From: Actinocorallia populi | Lineage (GTDB): Bacteria; Actinomycetota; Actinomycetes; Streptosporangiales; Streptosporangiaceae | Direction: 5' to 3' | NCBI RefSeq assembly: GCF_002995495.1 | Contig: NZ_PVZV01000009.1 | Coordinates: forward strand, 291,416 to 355,415 | DNA: 64,000 bases | In this document: in pieces, positions 1 to 10,466 of the stretch | Position numbering within the stretch: the stretch's first letter is position 1 | Layout: every line of letters begins with the position of its first letter | Position numbers and translations under genes: made by a program | Notes under the pieces: model-generated | What the model saw: only the letters and a program-made list of their open reading frames with translations | Told to the model about the DNA's origin: nothing | Databases searched by the model: none

Positions 1-1
1 G

Positions 2-976
2 GTCGCGGTCTGGATCCTGCTGGTGGGTCTGGCGCCCAGCTTCTCCTGGTGCGCGGTGCCGCTGTTCTACACCGCGCTGCGCGTCCTGCCGCCGCGCGCC
101 GCGCACCTGCTGGTGGCGCTCCTCACCGGGTTCGTGATCTTCGCGCAGCTGCGGCTGGCCGGGCGCTTCGACCTGGACCTGGCGGTCGGCCCGACCGCCG
201 TCGCGGTCCTGGCCGTCGCGGTCTTCACGTACATGGACCGCCAGTCCGCCCGCCAGGCCGTTCTGATCGGCGACCTGATCCGCGCCCGTCGCGAACTGGC
301 CGCCACCGGGCGCCGCGAAGGAGCCCTCGCCGAACGCCAGCGGCTGGCCATGGAGATCCACGACACCCTCGCCCAGGGCCTGTCCAGCCAGCAGATGCTC
401 CTCCAGGCCGCCGACCGGCTGTGGGACGCCGATCCGCGGCGCGCCCGGGAGCACGCCCGCGCCGCCGCCTCGATCGCCGAGCACGGCCTCGCCGAGGCCC
501 GCCGCCTCGTCCAGGACCTGGCTCCCGCCGACCTCGCCGCAGGCGGCGGCCTGGAGGCGGCCCTGCGCGGGCTGGCGGCCCGCGAGACGACCGCGGAGCG
601 CACCGTGGAATGCCGCGTCGACGGCGTACCAGGGCCGCATCCGCTGCCCGAGCGCGTGCAGTCCGCGCTGCTGCGCATCGCCCAGGGCGCCCTTGCCAAC
701 GTCCGTGAGCACTCCGGCGCCACCCGCGCAGCCCTCACCCTCACCCATCTCGACGACCAGGTCCGCCTGGACATCGCCGACAACGGCCGCGGCTTCGACG
801 CGGCGGCCCCGCCCGAGCGCGCCGACGGGAACCGCGGCCACGGCCTGCCCGGGAGCCGCGTCAGGGCCGACCGGCTCGGCGGCACCCTCACCGTCGAGTC
901 CGCGCCCGGCGAGGGCACCGTCGTCTCCGCGGCCGTCCCGCTCCGTCCCGCTCCCGCGGAGGTCCGCTCGCCATGA
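2..976 (+). CDS. Two-component sensor histidine kinase, NarL/DesK type (5' partial)
   Basis: The reading frame is open to the window edge (VAVWILLVG before the first internal GTG at 23), so the true start lies upstream. The visible 324 residues begin with hydrophobic membrane segments. A HisKA_3 dimerisation box follows with the phospho-acceptor His in MEIHDTLAQG (codon at 359). The C-terminal ATPase domain shows the N box (NVREHSG), DNGRGFD and a glycine-rich G2 box. Kinases of this type autophosphorylate on His and pass phosphate to a LuxR-type regulator. The stop overlaps the ATG of the next gene (ATGA at 973-976), so the two are translationally coupled. The signal sensed cannot be deduced. 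Confidence 0.9.
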   Translation, partial: VAVWILLVGLAPSFSWCAVPLFYTALRVLPPRAAHLLVALLTGFVIFAQLRLAGRFDLDLAVGPTAVAVLAVAVFTYMDRQSARQAVLIGDLIRARRELAATGRREGALAERQRLAMEIHDTLAQGLSSQQMLLQAADRLWDADPRRAREHARAAASIAEHGLAEARRLVQDLAPADLAAGGGLEAALRGLAARETTAERTVECRVDGVPGPHPLPERVQSALLRIAQGALANVREHSGATRAALTLTHLDDQVRLDIADNGRGFDAAAPPERADGNRGHGLPGSRVRADRLGGTLTVESAPGEGTVVSAAVPLRPAPAEVRSP

Positions 977-1629
977 CCCGCACCGATCACCAGGAAGGGC
1001 CCGTCCCCGTGCGGGTCGTGCTCTGCGACGACCACGCCGTGGTCCGCGCCGGGCTGCTGGCCCTGCTCGGCAGCGCCCCCGGCATCGAGGTGGTCGGCGA
1101 GGCGGGCGGCGGGGAGGAGGCGGTCGCGCTCGCCGCCAAGACCACGCCCGACGTCGTCCTGATGGACCTGCAGCTCGGCGGGGGCATGGACGGCGTCGAG
1201 GCCACCCGCCGGATCACCGCGGACTCCGGTGGCGCGGTCCACGTCCTGGTCCTCACCACCTACGACACCGATGCCGACATCACCCGCGCCGTCGAGGCGG
1301 GCGCCACCGGCTACCTGCTCAAGGCCGAGCGCCCCGACGGGCTGTTCGCCGCCGTCCGCGACGCCGCCGTGGGCCGCACCGTCCTGTCCGCCCCGGTCGC
1401 GCACCGCGTCATGGCCCGCATGCGCAGCCCGCGCCCCGTCCTCACCGACCGCCAGCTCGACATCCTCGGCCGGCTGGCCCAGGGCCTGTCCAACCGCGAG
1501 ATCGCCAGGGCGCTCTTCCTCAGCGAGGCCACGGTCAAAACCCACCTGGGCCGTATCTACGCCAAACTCGGTGTCGAGACCCGCGCCGGCGCCGTCGCCG
1601 TCGCCAAGGAGCAGCGCCTCCTGCCATGA
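973..1629 (+). CDS. NarL/LuxR-family response regulator
   Basis: A two-domain protein of 218 aa. The receiver domain has the acidic pair Asp19-Asp20 and the phospho-acceptor Asp65 in VVLMDLQ, and the conserved late Lys lies in YLLKAERP. A LuxR-type helix-turn-helix spans about residues 157-205 (LTDRQLDIL through VKTHLGRIYAKLGV). It is the evident partner of the preceding kinase, with which it shares an ATGA overlap. Phosphorylation would control dimerisation and DNA binding. An internal ATG/GTG start slightly downstream (VPVRVVLCDD) is possible, because the first ten residues are outside the domain. Target genes are not known. Confidence 0.93.
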   Translation: MTRTDHQEGPVPVRVVLCDDHAVVRAGLLALLGSAPGIEVVGEAGGGEEAVALAAKTTPDVVLMDLQLGGGMDGVEATRRITADSGGAVHVLVLTTYDTDADITRAVEAGATGYLLKAERPDGLFAAVRDAAVGRTVLSAPVAHRVMARMRSPRPVLTDRQLDILGRLAQGLSNREIARALFLSEATVKTHLGRIYAKLGVETRAGAVAVAKEQRLLP

Positions 1630-1692
1630 CCGCGGGCGGGAGAAGACCAGGTCCTCCCGGGAACAGGTCCTCCCGGGGAGAGGAGGACGCCC

Positions 1693-2295
1693 ATGCGGCT
1701 TTTCGCGGCCCTCATTCCGCCTGAAGAGGCCCTGGACGAGCTGGCCGAGGCTCTCGCTCCGGTCAGGGCGTCCTGGCCCGGCCTGCGCTGGCTGAGCCGC
1801 GGGCTGTGGCATGTGACGCTCGCCTTCTACGGGGAACTCGACGAGGAGGCCCTCCAGCGGCTGCTGCCGGGCCTGGAGCAGGCGGCCCGCGGCCACGCCC
1901 TCGACCTCTCCCTCGCCGGAGCGGGCGCCTTCCCCCGGGGCTCGGCCCGCTCACGGGTGGTGTGGGCCGGAGTCGAAGGCGAACTCCGGGCCCTGGCGGA
2001 GCTCGCCGAGGCCGCCGTCGCGGCGGGCGAGGCGGCGGGCGCCCGGCAGGACCCGCACCGTGACTACCACGCGCACCTGACCGTGGCCCGCTCCCGCGTC
2101 CCGCGCGACCTGAGCCGCCTCACCGGGCACCTGTCCGGCTTCGCGGGCGCCCCCTGGACCGCGGGAGAGCTCCACCTCGTCCGCAGCCACCACGGCACCC
2201 CGCGCTACGAGTCCCTGGAACGCCTGCCCCTGGGCCGCCCGAAGGCACCCCGGAGCGAAGGGCCCGCCCGGACGAACGCCCCTAGGTCCGAGTGA
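1693..2295 (+). CDS. thpR: RNA 2',3'-cyclic phosphodiesterase (2H family)
   Basis: Both signature HxTx motifs of the 2H phosphoesterase (LigT/ThpR) family are present: His40-Val-Thr-Leu and His128-Leu-Thr-Val, about 88 residues apart as expected. The N terminus MRLFAALIPP is typical. The enzyme opens 2',3'-cyclic phosphate ends of RNA to 2'-phosphate in the cytoplasm. The ATG follows a purine-rich GGGGAGAGGAGG ribosome-binding site. The C-terminal 20 residues, rich in Pro/Arg, are beyond the domain. The gene stands alone and is convergent with the following minus-strand gene. Confidence 0.9.
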   Translation: MRLFAALIPPEEALDELAEALAPVRASWPGLRWLSRGLWHVTLAFYGELDEEALQRLLPGLEQAARGHALDLSLAGAGAFPRGSARSRVVWAGVEGELRALAELAEAAVAAGEAAGARQDPHRDYHAHLTVARSRVPRDLSRLTGHLSGFAGAPWTAGELHLVRSHHGTPRYESLERLPLGRPKAPRSEGPARTNAPRSE

Positions 2296-2310
2296 TCTGA
2301 CCGTCACGTC

Positions 2311-2333
2311 CACGGGGCACCGGCCACCCCGTG
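2311..2333. terminator. Bidirectional hairpin between convergent genes
   Basis: CACGGGG and CCCCGTG form a perfect 7-bp stem with a 9-nt loop in the 47-bp gap between the convergent thpR and the minus-strand membrane protein gene. There is no U tract, which is common for actinomycete terminators. Confidence 0.5.
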
Positions 2334-2342
2334 CGAACGCCC

Positions 2343-4202
2343 CTAGATCTCCGGCGGCGGCGCGGAGCCCGCCCCGTCCGGCGGCCCCCAGGGCAGCCCG
2401 TACTTCTCGCAGGCGCGGCGCAGCTCGGTCAGGTCGGGCGCGAACGTCACCCGGCGCAGCACCCGCCCGCCCGGACTCCACACCACCAGCCGGGGGACCC
2501 CCTCGCCGGAGTGGTCGATGCCGACGCCCCCGACGGTCTCCCGGCGCAGGCTCCAGTCGGTGCGGCCCAGCCGGGTCACCGAGGCGATGCCGTGGATCGA
2601 CACCCGCAGCTGGGAGCGGTCGCGGTCGTAGAACCAGGCGCCGGCCAGACCGGCCAGCAGCCCGCCCGGCACCGACCAGGCCATCAGCGCGCCGAACCCG
2701 GCGAACAGCCAGGCCACGGTCATGGCCACCAGCAGGCAGACCGACGCGCTGACCCCGTACCCCCAGACCCGCGAGCGCGGGGTGGCGTCCAGCAGGGCGC
2801 CGGGCCCCGCCTCCGGAGCGGGCCGCGGCGCCGGGTCCTCGGCGGCGAGGGTGGAGACCGCTCCGTGGAAGGCGGCGCTCAGGTACGCCTCGTACTCGGC
2901 GTCCGTCACCGGCAGGCCGGCGCTGCGGGCCTTCTCCCGCAGCTCGGTGCGGGCGATGCGCAGCGCCTTGAGCGGTGCGGTCAGGAACTCCTCGCCGTCG
3001 TTGTCGTACACCCGCAGCCAGGCGTGCCCGTCGACGGTCAGCAGCTCGATGACGCCGATCCGGTCGGCCGGCATCTTGAGCATGACGTCCCCGGCCATGT
3101 CGGCCCAGCCCAGGCCGTCCTCGCCGACGACCAGCCGGCCGCCCGGCACCTGGGAGAAGATCTCCGGCAGCCCCTCCAGGCCGTACTCCGACGGCCGGGG
3201 CGAGGCGGGCGCCGTCGAGACCACCCGGTAGCCGTGCTCGTCGAGGGTGTGCGCGAGCTGGAACTCGTCGACGCCCCTGGCGTGCAGGTGCCGCAGCACC
3301 CGCAGCCGGTGGTCGAAGACCACGGCGGTCAGCGGCGCGTAGTCCGGTTCGCCGGTCATCACGTCGAGTTCGGGTCCGGGACCCAGCAGGATCGCGCCGA
3401 TCGAGGAGGCGGGCATCCCCTGCACCTCCTCGGCGGAGATCGTCCAGTGCACCGGGGCGCTGCGGCGCAGCCTGCGCCGCACCGCCAGCAGCACGACCGA
3501 CCCGGCCAGCGCCCACACGCCCGCGCCGAACCGCGCGGCCAGGGTGGGGGCGCCCTGCACCGCGGCGAGCACCACCATCAGCCAGGCCAGCACGGTCGCG
3601 GCGCCGCCCAGCAGCACCAGGCGCAGCCGCGCCGAGCGCCGGGCCGGCGAGGCGAGCACGACCGGCTCGCCCCTCGTCTCGGCCGGCTCCACCACCGCGG
3701 CCATCAGGGACGCCTCGACGTCCAGGTAGTCCTGCTCCTCGTCGGGGTCGGGCGCGAAGTCGCCGTCGACCACCCGGATGACCAGGCCGAGCCGGCGCGC
3801 GGTCACGAAGAACGCGTGCGGCTCGAAACCCATCTCCGGCAGCGTCCCCAGCTGGGTGGTGCCGAACTTGTGGTGCACGGTCAGCACCAGTTCGTCGGCG
3901 CTGATCGACAGCTCCTGGATGCGGCGCGGGGAGTAGCCCTGCAGGACCTCGCCGTCGCGGTCGAGCAGTTCGAGGCCGGACGCCGACAGCCGCCAGGACG
4001 GACCGGACCGGGCTCCGGGGACGGCCAGGGGCAGCGCCGCGCAGCTCAGGACGAGGGCGGCCCACAACCAGGGCGGGTTCAACGGGACGAGGGCGAGGGC
4101 GAGCGCGAGCAGGGCGAAGGGGGCGCCGCCCGGAGGGCGCCTGCCCTCAGCCCTCAGGCCGGAGAGCTCGTGGTCCACAGGAGGAATAGTGACACGCTCC
4201 AC
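2343..4202 (-). CDS. Large multi-pass membrane protein of unknown function
   Basis: I do not recognise a named family. The 619 residues alternate hydrophobic hairpins with beta-rich soluble segments. Paired membrane helices lie near residues 28-65, 170-215 and 455-500, and each pair is followed by a segment resembling the PH-like fold of bacterial membrane proteins (for example SASGLELLDRDGEVLQ and IHGIASVTRLGRTDW). The C-terminal tail is Pro-rich. The GTG start abuts the stop of the upstream gene (TGAGTG), so it is probably co-translated with the secreted protein encoded at 4203-5162. The repeated layout suggests internal duplication. A role in membrane or envelope sensing is only a guess. 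Confidence 0.65.
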   Translation of the reverse strand: MERVTIPPVDHELSGLRAEGRRPPGGAPFALLALALALVPLNPPWLWAALVLSCAALPLAVPGARSGPSWRLSASGLELLDRDGEVLQGYSPRRIQELSISADELVLTVHHKFGTTQLGTLPEMGFEPHAFFVTARRLGLVIRVVDGDFAPDPDEEQDYLDVEASLMAAVVEPAETRGEPVVLASPARRSARLRLVLLGGAATVLAWLMVVLAAVQGAPTLAARFGAGVWALAGSVVLLAVRRRLRRSAPVHWTISAEEVQGMPASSIGAILLGPGPELDVMTGEPDYAPLTAVVFDHRLRVLRHLHARGVDEFQLAHTLDEHGYRVVSTAPASPRPSEYGLEGLPEIFSQVPGGRLVVGEDGLGWADMAGDVMLKMPADRIGVIELLTVDGHAWLRVYDNDGEEFLTAPLKALRIARTELREKARSAGLPVTDAEYEAYLSAAFHGAVSTLAAEDPAPRPAPEAGPGALLDATPRSRVWGYGVSASVCLLVAMTVAWLFAGFGALMAWSVPGGLLAGLAGAWFYDRDRSQLRVSIHGIASVTRLGRTDWSLRRETVGGVGIDHSGEGVPRLVVWSPGGRVLRRVTFAPDLTELRRACEKYGLPWGPPDGAGSAPPPEI

Positions 4203-5162
4203 TCACTTTCGTCTGCGGCTGTAGGCGATGGCCGCCACCACCGCACCCACGACGACGAACAATCCAAGTCCCCGGTTAGTTCCGGAACTTTCCGTTTTGT
4301 TATCGGGCTGCTCTCGGGACGGCTCCGCATCCCGTCCGGGCGGCGGGGACGGCAGCGCCTCCTCGGGCAGCGGCACCCGCCAGACCTTGCGGTCGGCCCC
4401 CTCGGAACTGACGAGCAGGGCGCGCCCGTCCGGGGTGTAGGTGACAGCCTCGCCCTGCTCCTGCGACGGCAGGGAGATCACCCTGATCTGCTCGCCGGGG
4501 GAGCGGTAGAGCGTGGCCGAGAAGTAGCCGCGGATCACGAAGGAGCTCCCGTCCGGCGCCCAGGCGCCGTCGGTGGCGAAGGAGTGCGCGGATCCGGCCG
4601 GCCGCAGGACGTTGGTGCGGGCGGTGCTGAGCTTGCGGGGGGCCCGGTAGAGGCGCCCGCCCCCGAACGCCTTGGAGGCGACGTAGAGCCGGCCGTCCCG
4701 CGGGTCGACGAGGATCGACTCGGCGTCGCGGGCGCCGTCGGAGTAGGTGAAGCGGAAGGCGGTGGCCTTCAGCGGCCGGGAGGAGATCCGGGACGGCTCG
4801 CGCACCCGGTAGACGGTCACGTACGGCCAGGCGCCCTTGAGGTTGTCGCCGATGTCGGCGATGTAGAGGGCGGGCCGGCCCGCCTCGTCGCGGCCGAGGG
4901 CGATGCCCTCCCAGTCTCGGGCCGTGGCCCCGGAGATGGTGAAGACGGCCTTGGTGCGGCCCGTGGCGGAGTCCACCGCGAAGATCTGCGGTGCCCCGTC
5001 GGAGTCGTTGTGGGTGTAGACGATGCCGGGATGCCTCGCGGAGGCGGCCAGCCCGGAGGACTCGCTGATCGCGGGATCCTTGAGGGAGAAGGCCACCTGC
5101 GCGTCGCCGCCGCCCCCCAGGGGGAGGGCGGCGGCGAGCGTCAGCGAGATCGTCCGGCTCAC
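4203..5162 (-). CDS. Secreted, C-terminally membrane-anchored beta-propeller-like protein
   Basis: The 319-aa product has a short N-terminal signal-like hydrophobic stretch (ISLTLAAALPLGG). Repeated propeller-like motifs follow (GIVYTHNDSDGAPQIFAVD, DWEGIALG, PALYIADIGDN, SILVDPRDGRLYVASK, GAWAPDGSSFVIR). It ends in a Ser/Thr/Glu-rich linker and a single helix GLFVVVGAVVAAIAYSRRRK. The positive residues after the helix predict an extracytoplasmic propeller held at the membrane. No LPXTG sortase motif is visible. The GTG start overlaps the stop of a 29-codon membrane ORF (GTGA), and its stop abuts the next gene, giving a tightly packed three-gene unit. The binding partner or ligand is unknown. 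Confidence 0.75.
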   Translation of the reverse strand: MSRTISLTLAAALPLGGGGDAQVAFSLKDPAISESSGLAASARHPGIVYTHNDSDGAPQIFAVDSATGRTKAVFTISGATARDWEGIALGRDEAGRPALYIADIGDNLKGAWPYVTVYRVREPSRISSRPLKATAFRFTYSDGARDAESILVDPRDGRLYVASKAFGGGRLYRAPRKLSTARTNVLRPAGSAHSFATDGAWAPDGSSFVIRGYFSATLYRSPGEQIRVISLPSQEQGEAVTYTPDGRALLVSSEGADRKVWRVPLPEEALPSPPPGRDAEPSREQPDNKTESSGTNRGLGLFVVVGAVVAAIAYSRRRK

Positions 5163-5248
5163 TGCAGCAACGTTCCCACGATCACGGCCACGACGAGCAG
5201 GATCAGGATCGCGGGCAGCAGCCAGTTGGTCGGGCGGTACACGCTCAC
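5159..5248 (-). CDS. Putative 29-aa single-pass membrane peptide
   Basis: This short frame (GTG start) encodes MSVYRPTNWLLP followed by an uninterrupted hydrophobic helix of about 16 residues ending in GTLLQ. Its TGA overlaps the GTG of the next gene as GTGA, the arrangement used for translational coupling. No clear Shine-Dalgarno sequence precedes it. Being short, it could be chance. The hydrophobic helix, the coupled overlap and the position at the head of a membrane-protein operon favour a real small protein. Confidence 0.45.
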   Translation of the reverse strand: MSVYRPTNWLLPAILILLVVAVIVGTLLQ

Positions 5249-5300
5249 GAGCCTATTGCGGGGTCCGGAATGCCCGCACCGGGGTGGGCGGTGGGGAACC

Positions 5301-8361
<3,061 letters not shown>

Positions 8362-8410
8362 AGTCCACAAGCCTCCCACCAGCCCCTGGAACGGGGGACG
8401 CCCCCCTGGG

Positions 8411-8423
8411 ATACTGGCGGGTA
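8411..8423. promoter_or_regulatory. Putative operator ATACTGGCGGGTA upstream of citrate synthase
   Basis: The core TACTGGCGGGTA is an imperfect palindrome with TAC/GTA ends and sits 21 bp before the citrate synthase ATG. The identical 13 bp recurs at 15673-15685, upstream of the thiolase. The form resembles operators of TetR-type regulators of acyl-CoA metabolism in actinomycetes. The regulator is not identified. Confidence 0.4.
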
Positions 8424-8444
8424 GCAGAACGAGAGGCGGGCCGC

Positions 8445-9539
8445 ATGTCCGAGTTCAAGCCGGGTCTCGAAGGAGTCGTCGCCTTCGAGACCGAGATCGC
8501 CGAGCCCGACAAGGAGGGCGGCGCCCTGCGCTACCGGGGCGTGGACATCGAGGACCTGGTGGGGAAGGTCTCCTTCGACCGGGTCTGGGGCCTGCTGGTG
8601 GACGACGCGTTCGACCCCGGCCTGGCCCCCGCCGAGCCCCACCTGCTGCCCGTGCGCTCCGGTGACGTCCGGGTGGACGTGCAGGCCTCGCTGCCGACCC
8701 TGGCCACCGTCCACGGCATGCGCCCGCTGCTGGACATCTCCGACGCCGAGGCCCGCGCCGACCTCGCCCGCGTCTCGGCGCAGGCATTGTCCTTCGCCGC
8801 GCAGAGCGCCCGCGGCCTGGGCGTGCCGGCCGTGCCGCAGTCGCGGGTCGACGAGGGGCGGACGGTCACCGAGCGGTTCATGATCCGCTGGCGCGGCGAG
8901 CCCGACCCCCGGCACGTCCAGGCGATCGACGCCTACTGGGTCTCGGCGGCCGAGCACGGCATGAACGCCTCCACCTTCACCGGCCGGGTGATCGCCTCCA
9001 CCGGCGCCGACGTGGCCGCCGCGGTCTCCGGCGCGATCGGCGCGATGTCCGGACCGCTGCACGGCGGCGCCCCGGCCCGCGTCCTGCCGATGATCGAGCG
9101 GGTCGAGCGGCTCGGCGACGCGCGCAAGGTCGTCGCCGACATCCTCGACGGCGGCGAGCGGCTCATGGGTTTCGGTCACCGGGTCTACCGGGCCGAGGAC
9201 CCGCGCGCCCGGGTGCTGCGCCGCACCGCCAGGCAGTTGGGGGCCACCCGGTACGAGGCGGCCAAGGCGCTGGAGGACGCCGCCCTGAGCGAGCTGCGCG
9301 AGCGCCGCCCGGACCGCCCGATCGAGACCAACGTCGAGTTCTGGGCGGCGGTCGTCCTGGACTTCGCCGAGGTGCCGACCGCGATGATGCCCGCGATGTT
9401 CACCTGCGGGCGCACCGCGGGCTGGGCGGCGCATATCCTGGAGCAGAAGCGCACCGGACGCCTGGTGCGCCCCAGCGCCCGCTACACCGGCCCGGGCTCG
9501 CGGCCCCTCTCGGACGTGGCGGGACACGAAAGCCTGTAA
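8445..9539 (+). CDS. Citrate synthase 2
   Basis: The 364-aa product is of the short citrate synthase 2 type of actinobacteria. It condenses oxaloacetate with acetyl-CoA. Visible features are the N-terminal GLEGVVAFETEIA and RYRGVDIEDLV, a substrate-binding region around AAEHGMNASTFTGRVIASTGAD and GPLHGGAP, the catalytic His in LMGFGHRVYRAEDPRA, and the acidic segment FWAAVVLDFAEVP. ATG 8445 matches the family N terminus MSEFKPGLEG; the frame is open further upstream but without homologous sequence. A strong hairpin terminator follows the stop. A 13-bp palindromic site upstream is shared with the thiolase gene, suggesting joint control of acetyl-CoA use. Confidence 0.93.
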   Translation: MSEFKPGLEGVVAFETEIAEPDKEGGALRYRGVDIEDLVGKVSFDRVWGLLVDDAFDPGLAPAEPHLLPVRSGDVRVDVQASLPTLATVHGMRPLLDISDAEARADLARVSAQALSFAAQSARGLGVPAVPQSRVDEGRTVTERFMIRWRGEPDPRHVQAIDAYWVSAAEHGMNASTFTGRVIASTGADVAAAVSGAIGAMSGPLHGGAPARVLPMIERVERLGDARKVVADILDGGERLMGFGHRVYRAEDPRARVLRRTARQLGATRYEAAKALEDAALSELRERRPDRPIETNVEFWAAVVLDFAEVPTAMMPAMFTCGRTAGWAAHILEQKRTGRLVRPSARYTGPGSRPLSDVAGHESL

Positions 9540-9549
9540 CGAAAGTCAC

Positions 9550-9577
9550 AAGGGCCGCCCCGAAGGGCGGCCTTTTG
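9550..9577 (+). terminator. Rho-independent terminator of citrate synthase gene
   Basis: GGCCGCCC and GGGCGGCC form a perfect 8-bp stem around a CGAA loop, followed by TTTTG and starting about 10 bp after the stop codon. Confidence 0.88.
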
Positions 9578-9686
9578 TAGTTGAGTGGAATATGGAGCAT
9601 CCGCAAAACGCTTGACCGAGCACCGGTATCCGGGCATCTGGAAGGCGGCCGAAGACGTAAACTCTGAGGCAGAGACTGGAGGAACC

Positions 9687-10388
9687 TTGACCTCACACGG
9701 CCTGATCGACACCACGGAGATGTATCTCCGCACGGTGTTCGAGCTTGAGGAGGAGGGGATCGTTCCGCTGCGCGCGCGCATCGCCGAACGGCTCTCCCAG
9801 AGCGGGCCGACTGTCAGTCAGACGGTCGCCCGGATGGAACGCGACGGCCTGCTGCGGGTCGAGGGGGACCGCCACCTGGCGCTGACCAGATCCGGCCGCG
9901 ATCTGGCGGTGCGGGTGATGCGCAAGCACCGCCTCGCCGAGTGCCTGCTCGTGAACGTCATCGGCCTGCCGTGGGAGGAAGTGCACTCCGAGGCCTGCCG
10001 GTGGGAGCACGTGATGTCCGAGTCGGTGGAGCGGCGGCTGCTGGTGCTGCTGGACAACCCCACCGCCTGCCCGCACGGCAACCCGATCCCCGGTCTGGAG
10101 GAGCTCGGCGGCCAGAGCGCCGGCGCGGCGGAGCTCGCGGACGAGAACATGACGACGGCCGCCACCCGGGACGGCCAGTCCGCGGTGATCCGGCGGATCA
10201 GCGAGCAGATCCAGAACGATCAAGACCTTATGCTGAAGCTCAAGCAGGTCGGGATTCAGCCCGGACGTGAGGTCACGCTCGCGGTCGGCGACGATGGTGT
10301 GCGAGTGACCAGTGACGACTCCGGGGACGGTCCTGAGACAGAGCTTCCGCGCCGTATCGCAGAGCATGTCTTCGTGGCGAAGATCTGA
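9687..10388 (+). CDS. ideR: Iron-dependent repressor, DtxR/IdeR family
   Basis: The 233-aa protein aligns with DtxR/IdeR residue by residue at a +2 offset. Metal site ligands are Met12, Cys104, Glu107 and His108 (in EACRWEHVMS); the second site has His81, Glu85 and His100. The winged helix covers about residues 4-65 and an SH3-like C-terminal domain about 150-230. With Fe2+ bound it represses siderophore and iron uptake genes. The start is TTG 9687, seven residues before the conserved LIDTTEMYL and 4 nt after a GGAGG-containing ribosome-binding site (9677-9682). The preceding in-frame stretch to 9585 lacks homology. It stands directly upstream of the PAS-GAF regulator in the same direction. 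Confidence 0.92.
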   Translation: MTSHGLIDTTEMYLRTVFELEEEGIVPLRARIAERLSQSGPTVSQTVARMERDGLLRVEGDRHLALTRSGRDLAVRVMRKHRLAECLLVNVIGLPWEEVHSEACRWEHVMSESVERRLLVLLDNPTACPHGNPIPGLEELGGQSAGAAELADENMTTAATRDGQSAVIRRISEQIQNDQDLMLKLKQVGIQPGREVTLAVGDDGVRVTSDDSGDGPETELPRRIAEHVFVAKI

Positions 10389-10466
10389 GATCTTGGCCGA
10401 CGATCTCCACGCTTTCCCGCCCACGCGCGCGGCGTTCGTCGTTGAATGGGCGCCGGAGGTGAGGGG

